NCBI GenBank assembly: GCA_937862905.1
Contig: CALMCL010000169.1
Span: 27,217-91,216 of the forward strand
Reading direction: 5' to 3'
DNA length: 64,000 nucleotides
DNA from: an uncultured Burkholderiaceae bacterium
GTDB taxonomy: Bacteria > Pseudomonadota > Gammaproteobacteria > Burkholderiales > Burkholderiaceae
Shown in pieces: positions 1-7,325 of the stretch. How positions within the stretch are numbered: the stretch's first letter is position 1; each line of letters starts with the position of its first letter. The notes beneath the pieces were generated by a model. The model worked only from the letters and a program-made list of their open reading frames with translations, made no database searches and was not told where the DNA came from. A program made the position numbers and the translations under genes.

Positions 1-489
1 ATGCATATGATTTTAAAACCTTTTCGCCTTGCTGTGATGATGCTCAGCACGCTGACATTATTGGCATGCAACACGCCCAACTCAGCCACAACCACACTGC
101 CCGAGTCGGTGATGCAGCAATTGCCTCAAAAGAATACAGGGCCTGTGAGCGTCAAAGGCAGCTGCCAACAGCGTGAAGTAGACGGTTATGGCGACAAGAT
201 CAAACTGGAAGTGGAAAAAAACGATGTTAAAGCACTGGATTGGACGGCTCAACCACGTGGCAGCGCATGCCGCTTTGAGCTGAAGAACTTCACCCAAACA
301 TCCAACCAACCGATTGCCGATTTGCAATCGAAAAAAGATAAAAAATGCCATGTGTACATTTGGCAAGACGACGACCACATCACCGTCGCCGTGTACGCTT
401 GCAAAAAACTGTGCCGCTCCAATGACAAAATTTTACCTGTTTTGCTTGATCCCAAAACGGGCAACTGCCAACCCAAAAAGAGTGGCTGA
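1..489 (+). CDS. predicted small lipoprotein, function unknown
   Basis: The product (162 aa) begins with a basic, then hydrophobic N-terminus ending in the lipobox LLAC, so Cys23 should be lipidated and the protein anchored in an envelope membrane. The mature part carries six further cysteines, an even number that would allow disulfides in the periplasm. I recognise no family. The ATG is the first base of the window; a second in-frame ATG lies at 7, and the upstream context is invisible. The gene sits 120 bp ahead of gatB on the same strand, in the place where gatA is often found, so it may be an insertion in a gatCAB cluster; that is inference. Confidence 0.75.
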   Translation: MHMILKPFRLAVMMLSTLTLLACNTPNSATTTLPESVMQQLPQKNTGPVSVKGSCQQREVDGYGDKIKLEVEKNDVKALDWTAQPRGSACRFELKNFTQTSNQPIADLQSKKDKKCHVYIWQDDDHITVAVYACKKLCRSNDKILPVLLDPKTGNCQPKKSG

Positions 490-609
490 TTGAATTGTAT
501 TTGGTCATATTTGAATCACATTTAGTCACACTTGAGTCACATCAAGCACACCAACAACACACATCATTGTATTTATAACTGTATTTTTATTGTATCAAGA
601 GGTTTTTAA

Positions 610-2079
610 ATGAGCTGGGAAGTCATCATCGGGTTAGAAACCCACGCACAATTGTCCACCGTGTCGAAAATATTTTCAGGCGCTTCAACCACTTACGGTG
701 CAGAACCCAATACCCAATCCTGCGCCGTTGATTTGGCCCTGCCGGGTGTTTTGCCCGTACTCAACAAAGCTGCGGTTGAAAAAGCAATTGCTTTTGGTTT
801 GGCGATCGACGCTGAAGTCGCACCCATTTCTATTTTTGCCCGTAAAAACTACTTTTATCCCGATTTGCCCAAAGGCTATCAAATCAGTCAATTTGAGCTG
901 CCCGTGGTCATCGGTGGCACATTGAGTTTCAATGTGGGCGAGAAAGACAAAGCCTACAAAAAAACCGTACAACTGACACGCGCTCACCTTGAAGAAGACG
1001 CGGGCAAATCCACCCACGAACTGTTTGACAAAGAAAGTGGCATCGACCTGAACCGCGCAGGCACGCCTTTGCTCGAAATCGTCACCGAACCCTGTATTTA
1101 CAGCGCAAAAGAAGCGGTGGCTTACGCCAAAGCACTGCACAGCTTGGTGGTCTGGTTGGGCATGTGCGATGGCAACATGCAAGAAGGTTCTTTCCGCTGC
1201 GATGCCAACGTTTCAGTGCGCCCAGTGGGTCAAAAAGAGCTCGGCACACGCCGAGAAATCAAGAACCTGAACAGCTTCAAATTCCTCGAAGATGCAATCA
1301 ATTACGAAATCAACGAACAAATTCGCATCATTGAAGACGGTGGCCGCATCCAACAAGCCACCGTGTTATTTGACCCCAACAGCGGCGTGACCCGCGTCAT
1401 GCGCACCAAAGAAGATGCGCACGATTACCGTTATTTCCCCGACCCCGATCTCGCCCCCCTGGTCATTTCCGACGCCTGGCGGGAGCGCGTGCGCGAAGCC
1501 ATGCCAGAGCTGCCGGCGGCATTACAATCTCGCTTCGTGAGCGAATATGCCCTCTCCGAATACGACGCAGAGCAAGTCTCGGCCTCAAAAGCCCATGCCG
1601 AATACTTTGAAACCGCCGTCAAAGCCATGGCCAAACCCGATGCCAAAATGGTCGCCAACTGGATGATGAGCGATTTGGCCGCCACGTTGAACAAAGAAGA
1701 AACGGAATTAAGCAACAGCCCCGTTTCCGCCCTGCGCTTGGCACAATTGATCGCAAAAATTCAAGATGGCACTTTGTCCAACAAACTGGCCAAAGAAGTA
1801 TTCGCCGCAGTCTGGGCTGGTGAACACCAAGCACAAGGCGATGCCCAAATCGATGCGATCATTGATGCACGCGGTTTGAAGCAAGTGTCGGATGTCGGCG
1901 CCATTGAAGCCATCATCCAAGAGGTCATGGACAAAAACACGCAGATCGTCGAAGAATACCGTGCGGGCAAAGAGAAAGGCTTCGGATTCCTCGTGGGTCA
2001 AATCATGAAAGCCTCCAAAGGCAAAGCCAATCCAGCACAAGTGAATGAATTGTTATTGGCGAAACTAAAGTCTGCATGA
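610..2079 (+). CDS. gatB: aspartyl/glutamyl-tRNA amidotransferase subunit B
   Basis: GatB (489 aa, normal length) is the kinase-like subunit of the GatCAB amidotransferase. It binds the misacylated Glu-tRNA(Gln) or Asp-tRNA(Asn) and activates the acyl group, while GatA supplies ammonia from glutamine. The N-terminal catalytic cradle is recognisable from GLETHAQL at residues 8-15, the segment [10 protein letters not shown] and the conserved NSF stretch near residue 215. The helical, YqeY-like tRNA-binding tail occupies about residues 340-489. A purine-rich ribosome site (aagaggt) precedes the ATG. GatA and GatC are not in the window. Confidence 0.97.
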   Translation: MSWEVIIGLETHAQLSTVSKIFSGASTTYGAEPNTQSCAVDLALPGVLPVLNKAAVEKAIAFGLAIDAEVAPISIFARKNYFYPDLPKGYQISQFELPVVIGGTLSFNVGEKDKAYKKTVQLTRAHLEEDAGKSTHELFDKESGIDLNRAGTPLLEIVTEPCIYSAKEAVAYAKALHSLVVWLGMCDGNMQEGSFRCDANVSVRPVGQKELGTRREIKNLNSFKFLEDAINYEINEQIRIIEDGGRIQQATVLFDPNSGVTRVMRTKEDAHDYRYFPDPDLAPLVISDAWRERVREAMPELPAALQSRFVSEYALSEYDAEQVSASKAHAEYFETAVKAMAKPDAKMVANWMMSDLAATLNKEETELSNSPVSALRLAQLIAKIQDGTLSNKLAKEVFAAVWAGEHQAQGDAQIDAIIDARGLKQVSDVGAIEAIIQEVMDKNTQIVEEYRAGKEKGFGFLVGQIMKASKGKANPAQVNELLLAKLKSA

Positions 2080-2128
2080 ATTCGCGAGCACTATATTGCT
2101 GACACTGAGTTGTAAGCAAAAAAAGCCA

Positions 2129-2148
2129 GCCTAACTCGGCCGTTAAAC
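2129..2148 (+). other. integron core-site-like motif upstream of the AT-rich gene
   Basis: GCCTAAC (2129-2135) and GTTAAAC (2142-2148) lie six bases apart. They match the RYYYAAC and GTTRRRY core boxes of attC sites, and the following gene starts about 25 bp later, as in a cassette. They are far too close together for a complete attC, and no matching site follows the gene, so this may be chance. Confidence 0.2.
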
Positions 2149-2172
2149 TTAATCAATATGGAAAAATTTGTT

Positions 2173-2646
2173 ATGGTCACGAAGAAAGTATTTTTTATAG
2201 CTGCATTAATCTCGTCAATGACAGCATATGCAGACCCCATTAAAATGGCGCACGACGCTGGCTTTACGGGTTGTGATGACTTGATAAATGAAAAATTAAA
2301 ACGCTATACCCATAGTGGAAATGGTCATATAAATATTGAATACGATTCCGTGAAAATGAAAAATAAAGCAATTTCATTTTTAGCAACATATGGTGAAAGC
2401 GGTGATACAGTACTACAGAAAATAACATTTATACATTCTGATGGTGCCTGTACAGCTTACGAACTCGGACAAATAAGCACACCAAAAAGTTGCATTCAAG
2501 AGAAGGAAGAAGGCTTAGTATGGAAATATGTTACAACACAAGGTGATAACGTATGGACAGAAAATGCTGGCGGAGTAATAGCTATTTTTAAAACTGCTCC
2601 GAGTAATGGCTGTATAGTTACATATAATAATAGCTCTCAGCAATAA
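2173..2646 (+). CDS. secreted protein of unknown function, AT-rich orphan
   Basis: The product (157 aa) has a clear Sec signal peptide: MVTKK, a hydrophobic core, then AYA-DP, predicting cleavage after about residue 20. Four cysteines in the mature region suggest a periplasmic or exported protein. No family is recognised. An in-frame ATG at 2158 would add five residues, but the start at 2173 has GGAAAA seven bases upstream and puts the signal peptide at the N-terminus. Codon use is visibly AT-rich (many aaa, ata, tta and aat) compared with gatB and miaA on either side, which points to acquisition. A terminator follows directly. Confidence 0.75.
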   Translation: MVTKKVFFIAALISSMTAYADPIKMAHDAGFTGCDDLINEKLKRYTHSGNGHINIEYDSVKMKNKAISFLATYGESGDTVLQKITFIHSDGACTAYELGQISTPKSCIQEKEEGLVWKYVTTQGDNVWTENAGGVIAIFKTAPSNGCIVTYNNSSQQ

Positions 2647-2655
2647 AATGCAAGA

Positions 2656-2686
2656 TAAAAGCCAAGGCATAATCTTGGTTTTTTGA
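2656..2686 (+). terminator. rho-independent terminator of the AT-rich gene
   Basis: CCAAG (2662-2666) pairs with CTTGG (2674-2678), extended by A-T pairs and a G-U pair, and is followed by six T residues. It lies just after the stop at 2646. Confidence 0.7.
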
Positions 2687-2711
2687 CAACGGAGCTGCTA
2701 TATTTTTGCCA

Positions 2712-2850
2712 TCACTCCTCCCCATGGTTCAATACAACTAGGCCCTGTATCACCCCTTCAATGTCCAAAGCCTCCACTTCCTTTAAAACAGAGCCTACTT
2801 TCGGGAATCCCGATATAGCTCGAGCTTCTTCAGCATCGCAGCCCAACACC
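2712..2850 (-). pseudogene. possible C-terminal remnant of an unknown ORF
   Basis: The minus strand reads an acidic and hydrophobic segment with a protein-like residue mix (ending [13 protein letters not shown] and a stop). It lies between the AT-rich gene and the miaA start. The open frame continues into miaA antisense, so no independent start is evident. It could be the tail of a gene broken by insertion, or simply chance. No family is recognised. Confidence 0.2.
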
Positions 2851-3774
2851 ATGCCCACACCCAACGCCCTTTTCATCCTCGGCCCCACAGCTTCTGGCAA
2901 AACAGCGGCGGCATTGGCTTTGGCACGCGATGTACCCATTGAAATCATCAGCATTGATTCGGCCTTGGTCTTTAAAGGCATGGACATCGGCACCGCCAAA
3001 CCATCCGCCGCAGAGTTGGCGGTGGCACCACATCATTTGATTGACATCATTGAACCCACCGCAGCATATTCGGCAGCACAATTCGCCGAAGATGCCACAC
3101 GTTTGATTGCAGAGATCGACGCCCGCGGTCGCATTCCCGTACTGGTGGGCGGCACGATGCTGTATGTCAAATCACTGCTTGAACCTTTGTCCAAACTGCC
3201 TCAAGGCGATGCGGCATTCAGGGCACACATCGATCAGCGTGCGTCACAGATTGGCTGGCCTGCGCTGCACGAAGAACTGGCACGCATTGATGCCACCACC
3301 GCAGCAAGGCTGTTCCCAAACGATGCGCAGCGCATTTCACGGGCTTTGGAAATTTTTCACCTCTCTGGACGCCCCATGTCGCAATTGATTGCAGAGCAAA
3401 ACCATGCACCGCCTGAGCTGCCTTTTATCCCCCATCTGACCGCTCTCATTCCCGAACCTCGCGCCATTTTGCATGAGCGCATCAACGCACGTTTCATCAA
3501 CATGTTGGCGGATGGTTTTTTAGATGAAATGCACACCCTGCGCGCGCGCGGTGATTTGGATGCCAGCATGACCGCGATGCGGTGTGTTGGCTACCGCCAA
3601 GCATGGGATCATTTGGATGGCCTGTGCAGCTACGATGAGTTTGTGGAAAAAGGCCAAGCAGCGACACGGCAGCTGGCCAAACGACAATTGACCTGGTTGC
3701 GCTCATCCGCAAATCTGCATGTTTTCAACGAAAGCCCATCGCTGATTGACTTTTTAGAACATGTGGTGAAATAA
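2851..3774 (+). CDS. miaA: tRNA dimethylallyltransferase
   Basis: MiaA transfers a dimethylallyl group to N6 of A37 in tRNAs that read codons starting with U, the first step towards ms2i6A. The P-loop GPTASGKT is at residues 11-18, followed by the substrate motif IISIDSA and by GGTMLYVK; the C-terminal part carries the conserved [11 protein letters not shown]. The frame is open upstream to 2683 (TTG) and includes an ATG at 2761. However, the ATG at 2851 gives 307 aa, the usual family length, and places the P-loop correctly. The usual neighbours mutL and hfq are absent. Confidence 0.95.
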   Translation: MPTPNALFILGPTASGKTAAALALARDVPIEIISIDSALVFKGMDIGTAKPSAAELAVAPHHLIDIIEPTAAYSAAQFAEDATRLIAEIDARGRIPVLVGGTMLYVKSLLEPLSKLPQGDAAFRAHIDQRASQIGWPALHEELARIDATTAARLFPNDAQRISRALEIFHLSGRPMSQLIAEQNHAPPELPFIPHLTALIPEPRAILHERINARFINMLADGFLDEMHTLRARGDLDASMTAMRCVGYRQAWDHLDGLCSYDEFVEKGQAATRQLAKRQLTWLRSSANLHVFNESPSLIDFLEHVVK

Positions 3775-3826
3775 CACGTGGTGACTCCGGCGGGGAAACC
3801 AACAAATTAAAGCCCCCACTGCATTT

Positions 3827-4552
3827 TTATTGAGGTGAAGTGCCTTCGATGGGCTCAGCATCCACCCAAATTGCGCCTGTCTTGCATTTTTTTGCCAATA
3901 CGTCGAGCACTTTAAGGTGTTCTGCCGCATCATCGCCGCTGACCACGATCAAGGGCAGCTCCAGTTGACGGACATCGATTTTTTTACTGTTCCGCCCATT
4001 ACTGGATGGGTCACTGGCAAATGCCATGCTCAAAGTCTCTTGCCCACGGGTCATTGCCAAATACACTTCAGCCAAAATTTCCGCATCCAACAAAGCACCA
4101 TGCAATACACGATGGGCATTGGACACGCCCAATCGGTCACATAAAGCGTCCAAGTTATTGCGCTTACCCGGGAACATCTGTTTGGCCATCGCCAAAGTAT
4201 CCTCCACCGTGCAACAGGTGTCGATTTTGTCCATGCCCAACAGCGCCAACTCGGCATTGATGAATTTGGTATCAAAGGACGCATTGTGAATCAACACCGT
4301 CGCCCCACGCACAAACTCAATCAAATCTGCGGCAACCGTTTTAAACAAGGGTTTGTCACTCAAAAACTCAGTGGTCAAGCCATGCACATTCAATGCGCCC
4401 TCATCCGAGTCCCGCTGTGGGTTGACGTAGTGGTGAAAATGCCGTCCCGTCAATTGGCGGTTGATCATTTCGACACAGCCGATTTCAACCAGTTTATGAC
4501 CCTGATTGGGATCGAGGCCTGTGGTTTCGGTGTCAAGGATGACGTGGCGCAT
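3827..4552 (-). CDS. dnaQ: DNA polymerase III epsilon subunit (3'-5' proofreading exonuclease)
   Basis: The product (241 aa) is a DEDDh exonuclease. ExoI is LDTETTGLDP with the metal ligands Asp7 and Glu9. ExoII is HNASFDTKFIN. ExoIII-epsilon has the catalytic HRVLHGALLDAE. It proofreads for the replicative polymerase by binding the alpha subunit through its C-terminal tail. Convergent with miaA and upstream of nothing on its strand; rnhA lies 280 bp upstream in the same direction, the conserved rnhA-dnaQ pairing of proteobacteria. Confidence 0.95.
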   Translation of the reverse strand: MRHVILDTETTGLDPNQGHKLVEIGCVEMINRQLTGRHFHHYVNPQRDSDEGALNVHGLTTEFLSDKPLFKTVAADLIEFVRGATVLIHNASFDTKFINAELALLGMDKIDTCCTVEDTLAMAKQMFPGKRNNLDALCDRLGVSNAHRVLHGALLDAEILAEVYLAMTRGQETLSMAFASDPSSNGRNSKKIDVRQLELPLIVVSGDDAAEHLKVLDVLAKKCKTGAIWVDAEPIEGTSPQ

Positions 4553-4667
4553 GGTTTTTCTTTCAAAATATTGTTAAACGCGCAGTAAAGTTTCACTTTG
4601 CGTTGTTTTAAAAAGTTTGTTTAAAAAGAGAGACTTTGAGCGGGAAACCCGCATAAAACCCCAAGCA

Positions 4668-4706
4668 AACTCAAGCAACTTAAGCAACTCAAGTAAACTC
4701 AAGTAA
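4668..4706. repeat. short degenerate tandem repeat (ActcAAG-type)
   Basis: The rnhA-dnaQ gap holds four to five imperfect tandem copies of a roughly 10 bp unit resembling AACTCAAGYA. It lies immediately next to the repeat element at 4707. No function is apparent. Confidence 0.5.
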
Positions 4707-4800
4707 ACATCTCAACCAATCAAATGGATGATTGACGGTTTTTACCATGAAGCCACACGCAAATGCGGCAAGTACCGATAAAAAATACGCGCTGCGGTTG
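4707..4800. repeat. intergenic repeat element, copy A
   Basis: A 17 bp block (4726-4742, beginning GGATGATTGACGG) recurs exactly at 10042-10058. Similar flanks (TCAACCAA before, an AT..AA.CC pattern after) and a shared A-run/GCGGYTGA-like end extend the similarity to roughly 80-90 bp. Both copies are intergenic and in the same orientation. Confidence 0.55.
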
Positions 4801-4832
4801 ATTCAGTGACGCCGTTCGCTTTACTTTGGGTT

Positions 4833-5321
4833 TTAACCTTGGTTTTCAGATTGAGCACGCACCTGCTCCACCCCACGATTCGCCAATTCATCCGCGCGCT
4901 CATTGTCTACATGACCCGCATGGCCTTTGACCCAATGCCAGCTGAGCTCATGCGCACCCAGCATGCTGTCCAACTCACGCCATAGGTCATCGTTTTTGAC
5001 GGGTTTTTTATCAGCGGTTTTCCAACCGCGCGCCTTCCAATTGACCAGCCATTCAGTGACGCCTTTTTGCACATACACCGAGTCGGTGTAAACCTCAATC
5101 TGGCAGCGGGTCTTCACTGATTTCAAGCCTTCGATGACGGCGAGCAGCTCCATGCGGTTGTTCGTGGTGTGCGCTTCCCCTCCGAACAGCTCTTTTTCAT
5201 GAACCTTACCCTGTGCCGTGTGGCGCAGCAGTGTGCCCCACCCCCCCACGCCTGGATTGCCTTTGCAAGCCCCATCGGTGTACATTTCAATTCGTTTGAG
5301 TGCGCGTGCTGTAGTGTTCAT
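4833..5321 (-). CDS. rnhA: ribonuclease HI
   Basis: The product (162 aa) cleaves the RNA strand of RNA-DNA hybrids, removing primers and R-loops. All four carboxylate motifs are visible: [11 protein letters not shown] (first Asp), [13 protein letters not shown] (Glu), VYTDSVYVQ (second Asp) and NERADELAN (last Asp). The basic handle region [15 protein letters not shown], present in E. coli-type enzymes, is also there. Length and order (methyltransferase, rnhA, dnaQ) are normal for betaproteobacteria. The methyltransferase stop is only about 16 bp upstream, so the two are probably co-transcribed. Confidence 0.97.
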   Translation of the reverse strand: MNTTARALKRIEMYTDGACKGNPGVGGWGTLLRHTAQGKVHEKELFGGEAHTTNNRMELLAVIEGLKSVKTRCQIEVYTDSVYVQKGVTEWLVNWKARGWKTADKKPVKNDDLWRELDSMLGAHELSWHWVKGHAGHVDNERADELANRGVEQVRAQSENQG

Positions 5322-5337
5322 TCGTATTTATTCGTGT

Positions 5338-6159
5338 TCATTCATGTGCGGTCTGTTTGGTTTCTGGCTTTGGGTAAAAAATGGCTTGTTGTATCGCAGT
5401 GGCATTTAAGCGCGCATTTAAACGATGGCGCAATGCGGGCTGCACCACCCACCGTGCATTGGCTTTTTTCTCATTGATTAAACCCACCAAGGTCGGCGAG
5501 TATACACGTTTAACCGCCATCATGGCATAAACCGCTCCCGCCATGCCCCACCAGCGATCCCCTGCGTCTTCGAGCCAACGGCTGCGCGCGAGGCGATTTT
5601 CAGTGCTGACACACGGTGCGTAACAACCAAATTTGCCTTGCATGACATCGCAATTGAGCAATTGCAACCAATCCTTTAAGCGGCGCACATGCAAGGCTTG
5701 ATGACGATAGGCCCACCATGGCTTGCCACGCCAACGGTACCACATCGCTTCCGCCCCCCATAAACTGAAAGGGTTAAAGCCCAGAATGATCATGCGCCCC
5801 TCTGGACGCAACACCCGATAGGCTTCGCGCAACACCGCGTGTGGATCTGGATGGTCATCCAAGGTGTGCGGTAAAACCAACACATCCATGCTGTCTGAAG
5901 CAAAGGGCAACACGGTGAAATCACCCACTTCAACTGGTTTAATCACCGCGCCGTCGCCATGCTCAAAACGGGACTCGCCCACCTCCACCGCCCAACGCTC
6001 GGCACAACGGTTATGGGTCAAGGCCTGAATGCGTGCCGTGTGCCCCAGTTGAGCCGCATAAAAACCAAAGGCATCGGCCACCCAAGCATTGAGCAATTGG
6101 CTTTCCCATGCCGTCACATACCTCCCAGCGGCACTTTCCCAGTTCATTTGAGACTTCAT
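5338..6159 (-). CDS. class I SAM-dependent methyltransferase
   Basis: The product (273 aa) has a Methyltransf_11-type fold. It contains LPFASDSMDVLVLPHTLD followed by the post-motif VLREAYRVLRPEGRMIILGFNP, typical of small-molecule and quinone-type methyltransferases. The glycine-rich SAM motif I is poorly conserved (AVEVGESR). The gene is divergent from gloB and directly upstream of rnhA, an arrangement common in betaproteobacteria. The substrate is unknown and I assign no symbol. Confidence 0.85.
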   Translation of the reverse strand: MKSQMNWESAAGRYVTAWESQLLNAWVADAFGFYAAQLGHTARIQALTHNRCAERWAVEVGESRFEHGDGAVIKPVEVGDFTVLPFASDSMDVLVLPHTLDDHPDPHAVLREAYRVLRPEGRMIILGFNPFSLWGAEAMWYRWRGKPWWAYRHQALHVRRLKDWLQLLNCDVMQGKFGCYAPCVSTENRLARSRWLEDAGDRWWGMAGAVYAMMAVKRVYSPTLVGLINEKKANARWVVQPALRHRLNARLNATAIQQAIFYPKPETKQTAHE

Positions 6160-6465
6160 TCCTGCCCTCTGTTTATCTTATATTGCAAAAACCACACAAA
6201 CATCACGCATCGTCAATGGACATGGCTGCCTTCACGATGCTTGACTGAGTCCTTCAACGGCAGGCCATGCCTCTCATAGGCCACCGCACACATCCCGTGG
6301 CCATCGCCCAGTTGCTTATTCATGCACATGCTTGCAATTTTTCACACCCAAAACTTCAGATGTTTCCATTTGAATCCGCTTGCGCCATGAATGCATACGC
6401 ACTACATATTTTCACCAGAAACATAGTGCAAACTTTAATGAAGTGCCCTGTCAAAGAATCGCGCC
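6160..6465. other. divergent intergenic region, methyltransferase/gloB
   Basis: This 306 bp stretch should hold the promoters for the minus-strand methyltransferase-rnhA unit and for gloB. I see no strong sigma-70 pair, hairpin or credible ORF. Confidence 0.5.
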
Positions 6466-7272
6466 ATGTCCTACACTTTACATCTTTTGCCTTGCAGAAC
6501 AGACAATTACATTTGGCTGATTCACAATGCACGCCATGTCTGGGTGATTGACCCATCATTGGCTGCGCCTGTGTTGGATTATATCTCGCAACACGATTTG
6601 ATACTCGCCGACATCTTGATTACACACCACCACCACCACGACCATGTGGAAGGGATTGCAGAGTTGCAGCCCCATTTAGCAGGTCGTGTGATTGGCAGCT
6701 CACAAAGAATTCCGACCTTAACTGAAAACCTCACAGCACCGACGGAGCTGATGTTGAGTTTTTCAGACCTGCGCGTGCAAATGCTGGCAACACATGGGCA
6801 CACTTACGATCATGTCAGTTATTTTTTGCCCGATGCATTCGAGCATCCCGTATTGTTTTGTGGTGACACCATTTTTTCTGCGGGTTGTGGCCGAATTTTT
6901 GACGGTGACAATGCACAGTATGTCGAGACCTACACGCGTTTAATGCAATTGCCCGAAGACACCTTGATTGCTTGCGCACACGAATACACTGAAGCCAATT
7001 TGAAATACGCATTGGCGATAGATTCCTCGCACGCGTGCACGCTGGCATACAATAATGAGGTAAAATATGCGCGAGCGCGTGGAGAGCCGAGTCTACCCAG
7101 CACCCTTGCACGCGAAAAATCAATCAACCCGTACATGCGCTGCCTCACCATGGAGGCCGCATGGGTTGATGCTTTAACCGAATTTGCCTTGCGTCGCGGC
7201 GAAGTGGATGTGTGCATCCGTTCGCCGCTTGACGCTTTTACGCTGTGCCGTAAACTGAAAAATCAGTTTTGA
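6466..7272 (+). CDS. gloB: hydroxyacylglutathione hydrolase (glyoxalase II)
   Basis: The product (268 aa) is a metallo-beta-lactamase-fold hydrolase that splits S-lactoylglutathione into lactate and glutathione, the last step of methylglyoxal detoxification. The metal motif THHHHDH is near residue 50, HGHTYDHVSYF provides the next ligand, CGDTIFSAGCGR the bridging Asp, and AHEYTEANLKYA the glutathione-site helix. The C-terminal glutathione-binding domain (about 175-268) includes NPYMRC. The stop overlaps the open frame of mltD. Confidence 0.95.
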   Translation: MSYTLHLLPCRTDNYIWLIHNARHVWVIDPSLAAPVLDYISQHDLILADILITHHHHHDHVEGIAELQPHLAGRVIGSSQRIPTLTENLTAPTELMLSFSDLRVQMLATHGHTYDHVSYFLPDAFEHPVLFCGDTIFSAGCGRIFDGDNAQYVETYTRLMQLPEDTLIACAHEYTEANLKYALAIDSSHACTLAYNNEVKYARARGEPSLPSTLAREKSINPYMRCLTMEAAWVDALTEFALRRGEVDVCIRSPLDAFTLCRKLKNQF

Positions 7273-7325
7273 AATGGCTTCAGCCCAGCCCGCTGCATCC
7301 CCATGTGCAGACACAGGATTTTAAT

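Noticed and set aside
2129-2148. A full attC before the AT-rich gene
   Set aside because: The two core boxes are only six bases apart, with no L boxes or central hairpin and no partner site after the gene.
4833-6159. rnhA and the methyltransferase as a restriction or phage-defence pair
   Set aside because: Both belong to the ordinary gloB-methyltransferase-rnhA-dnaQ block of betaproteobacteria.
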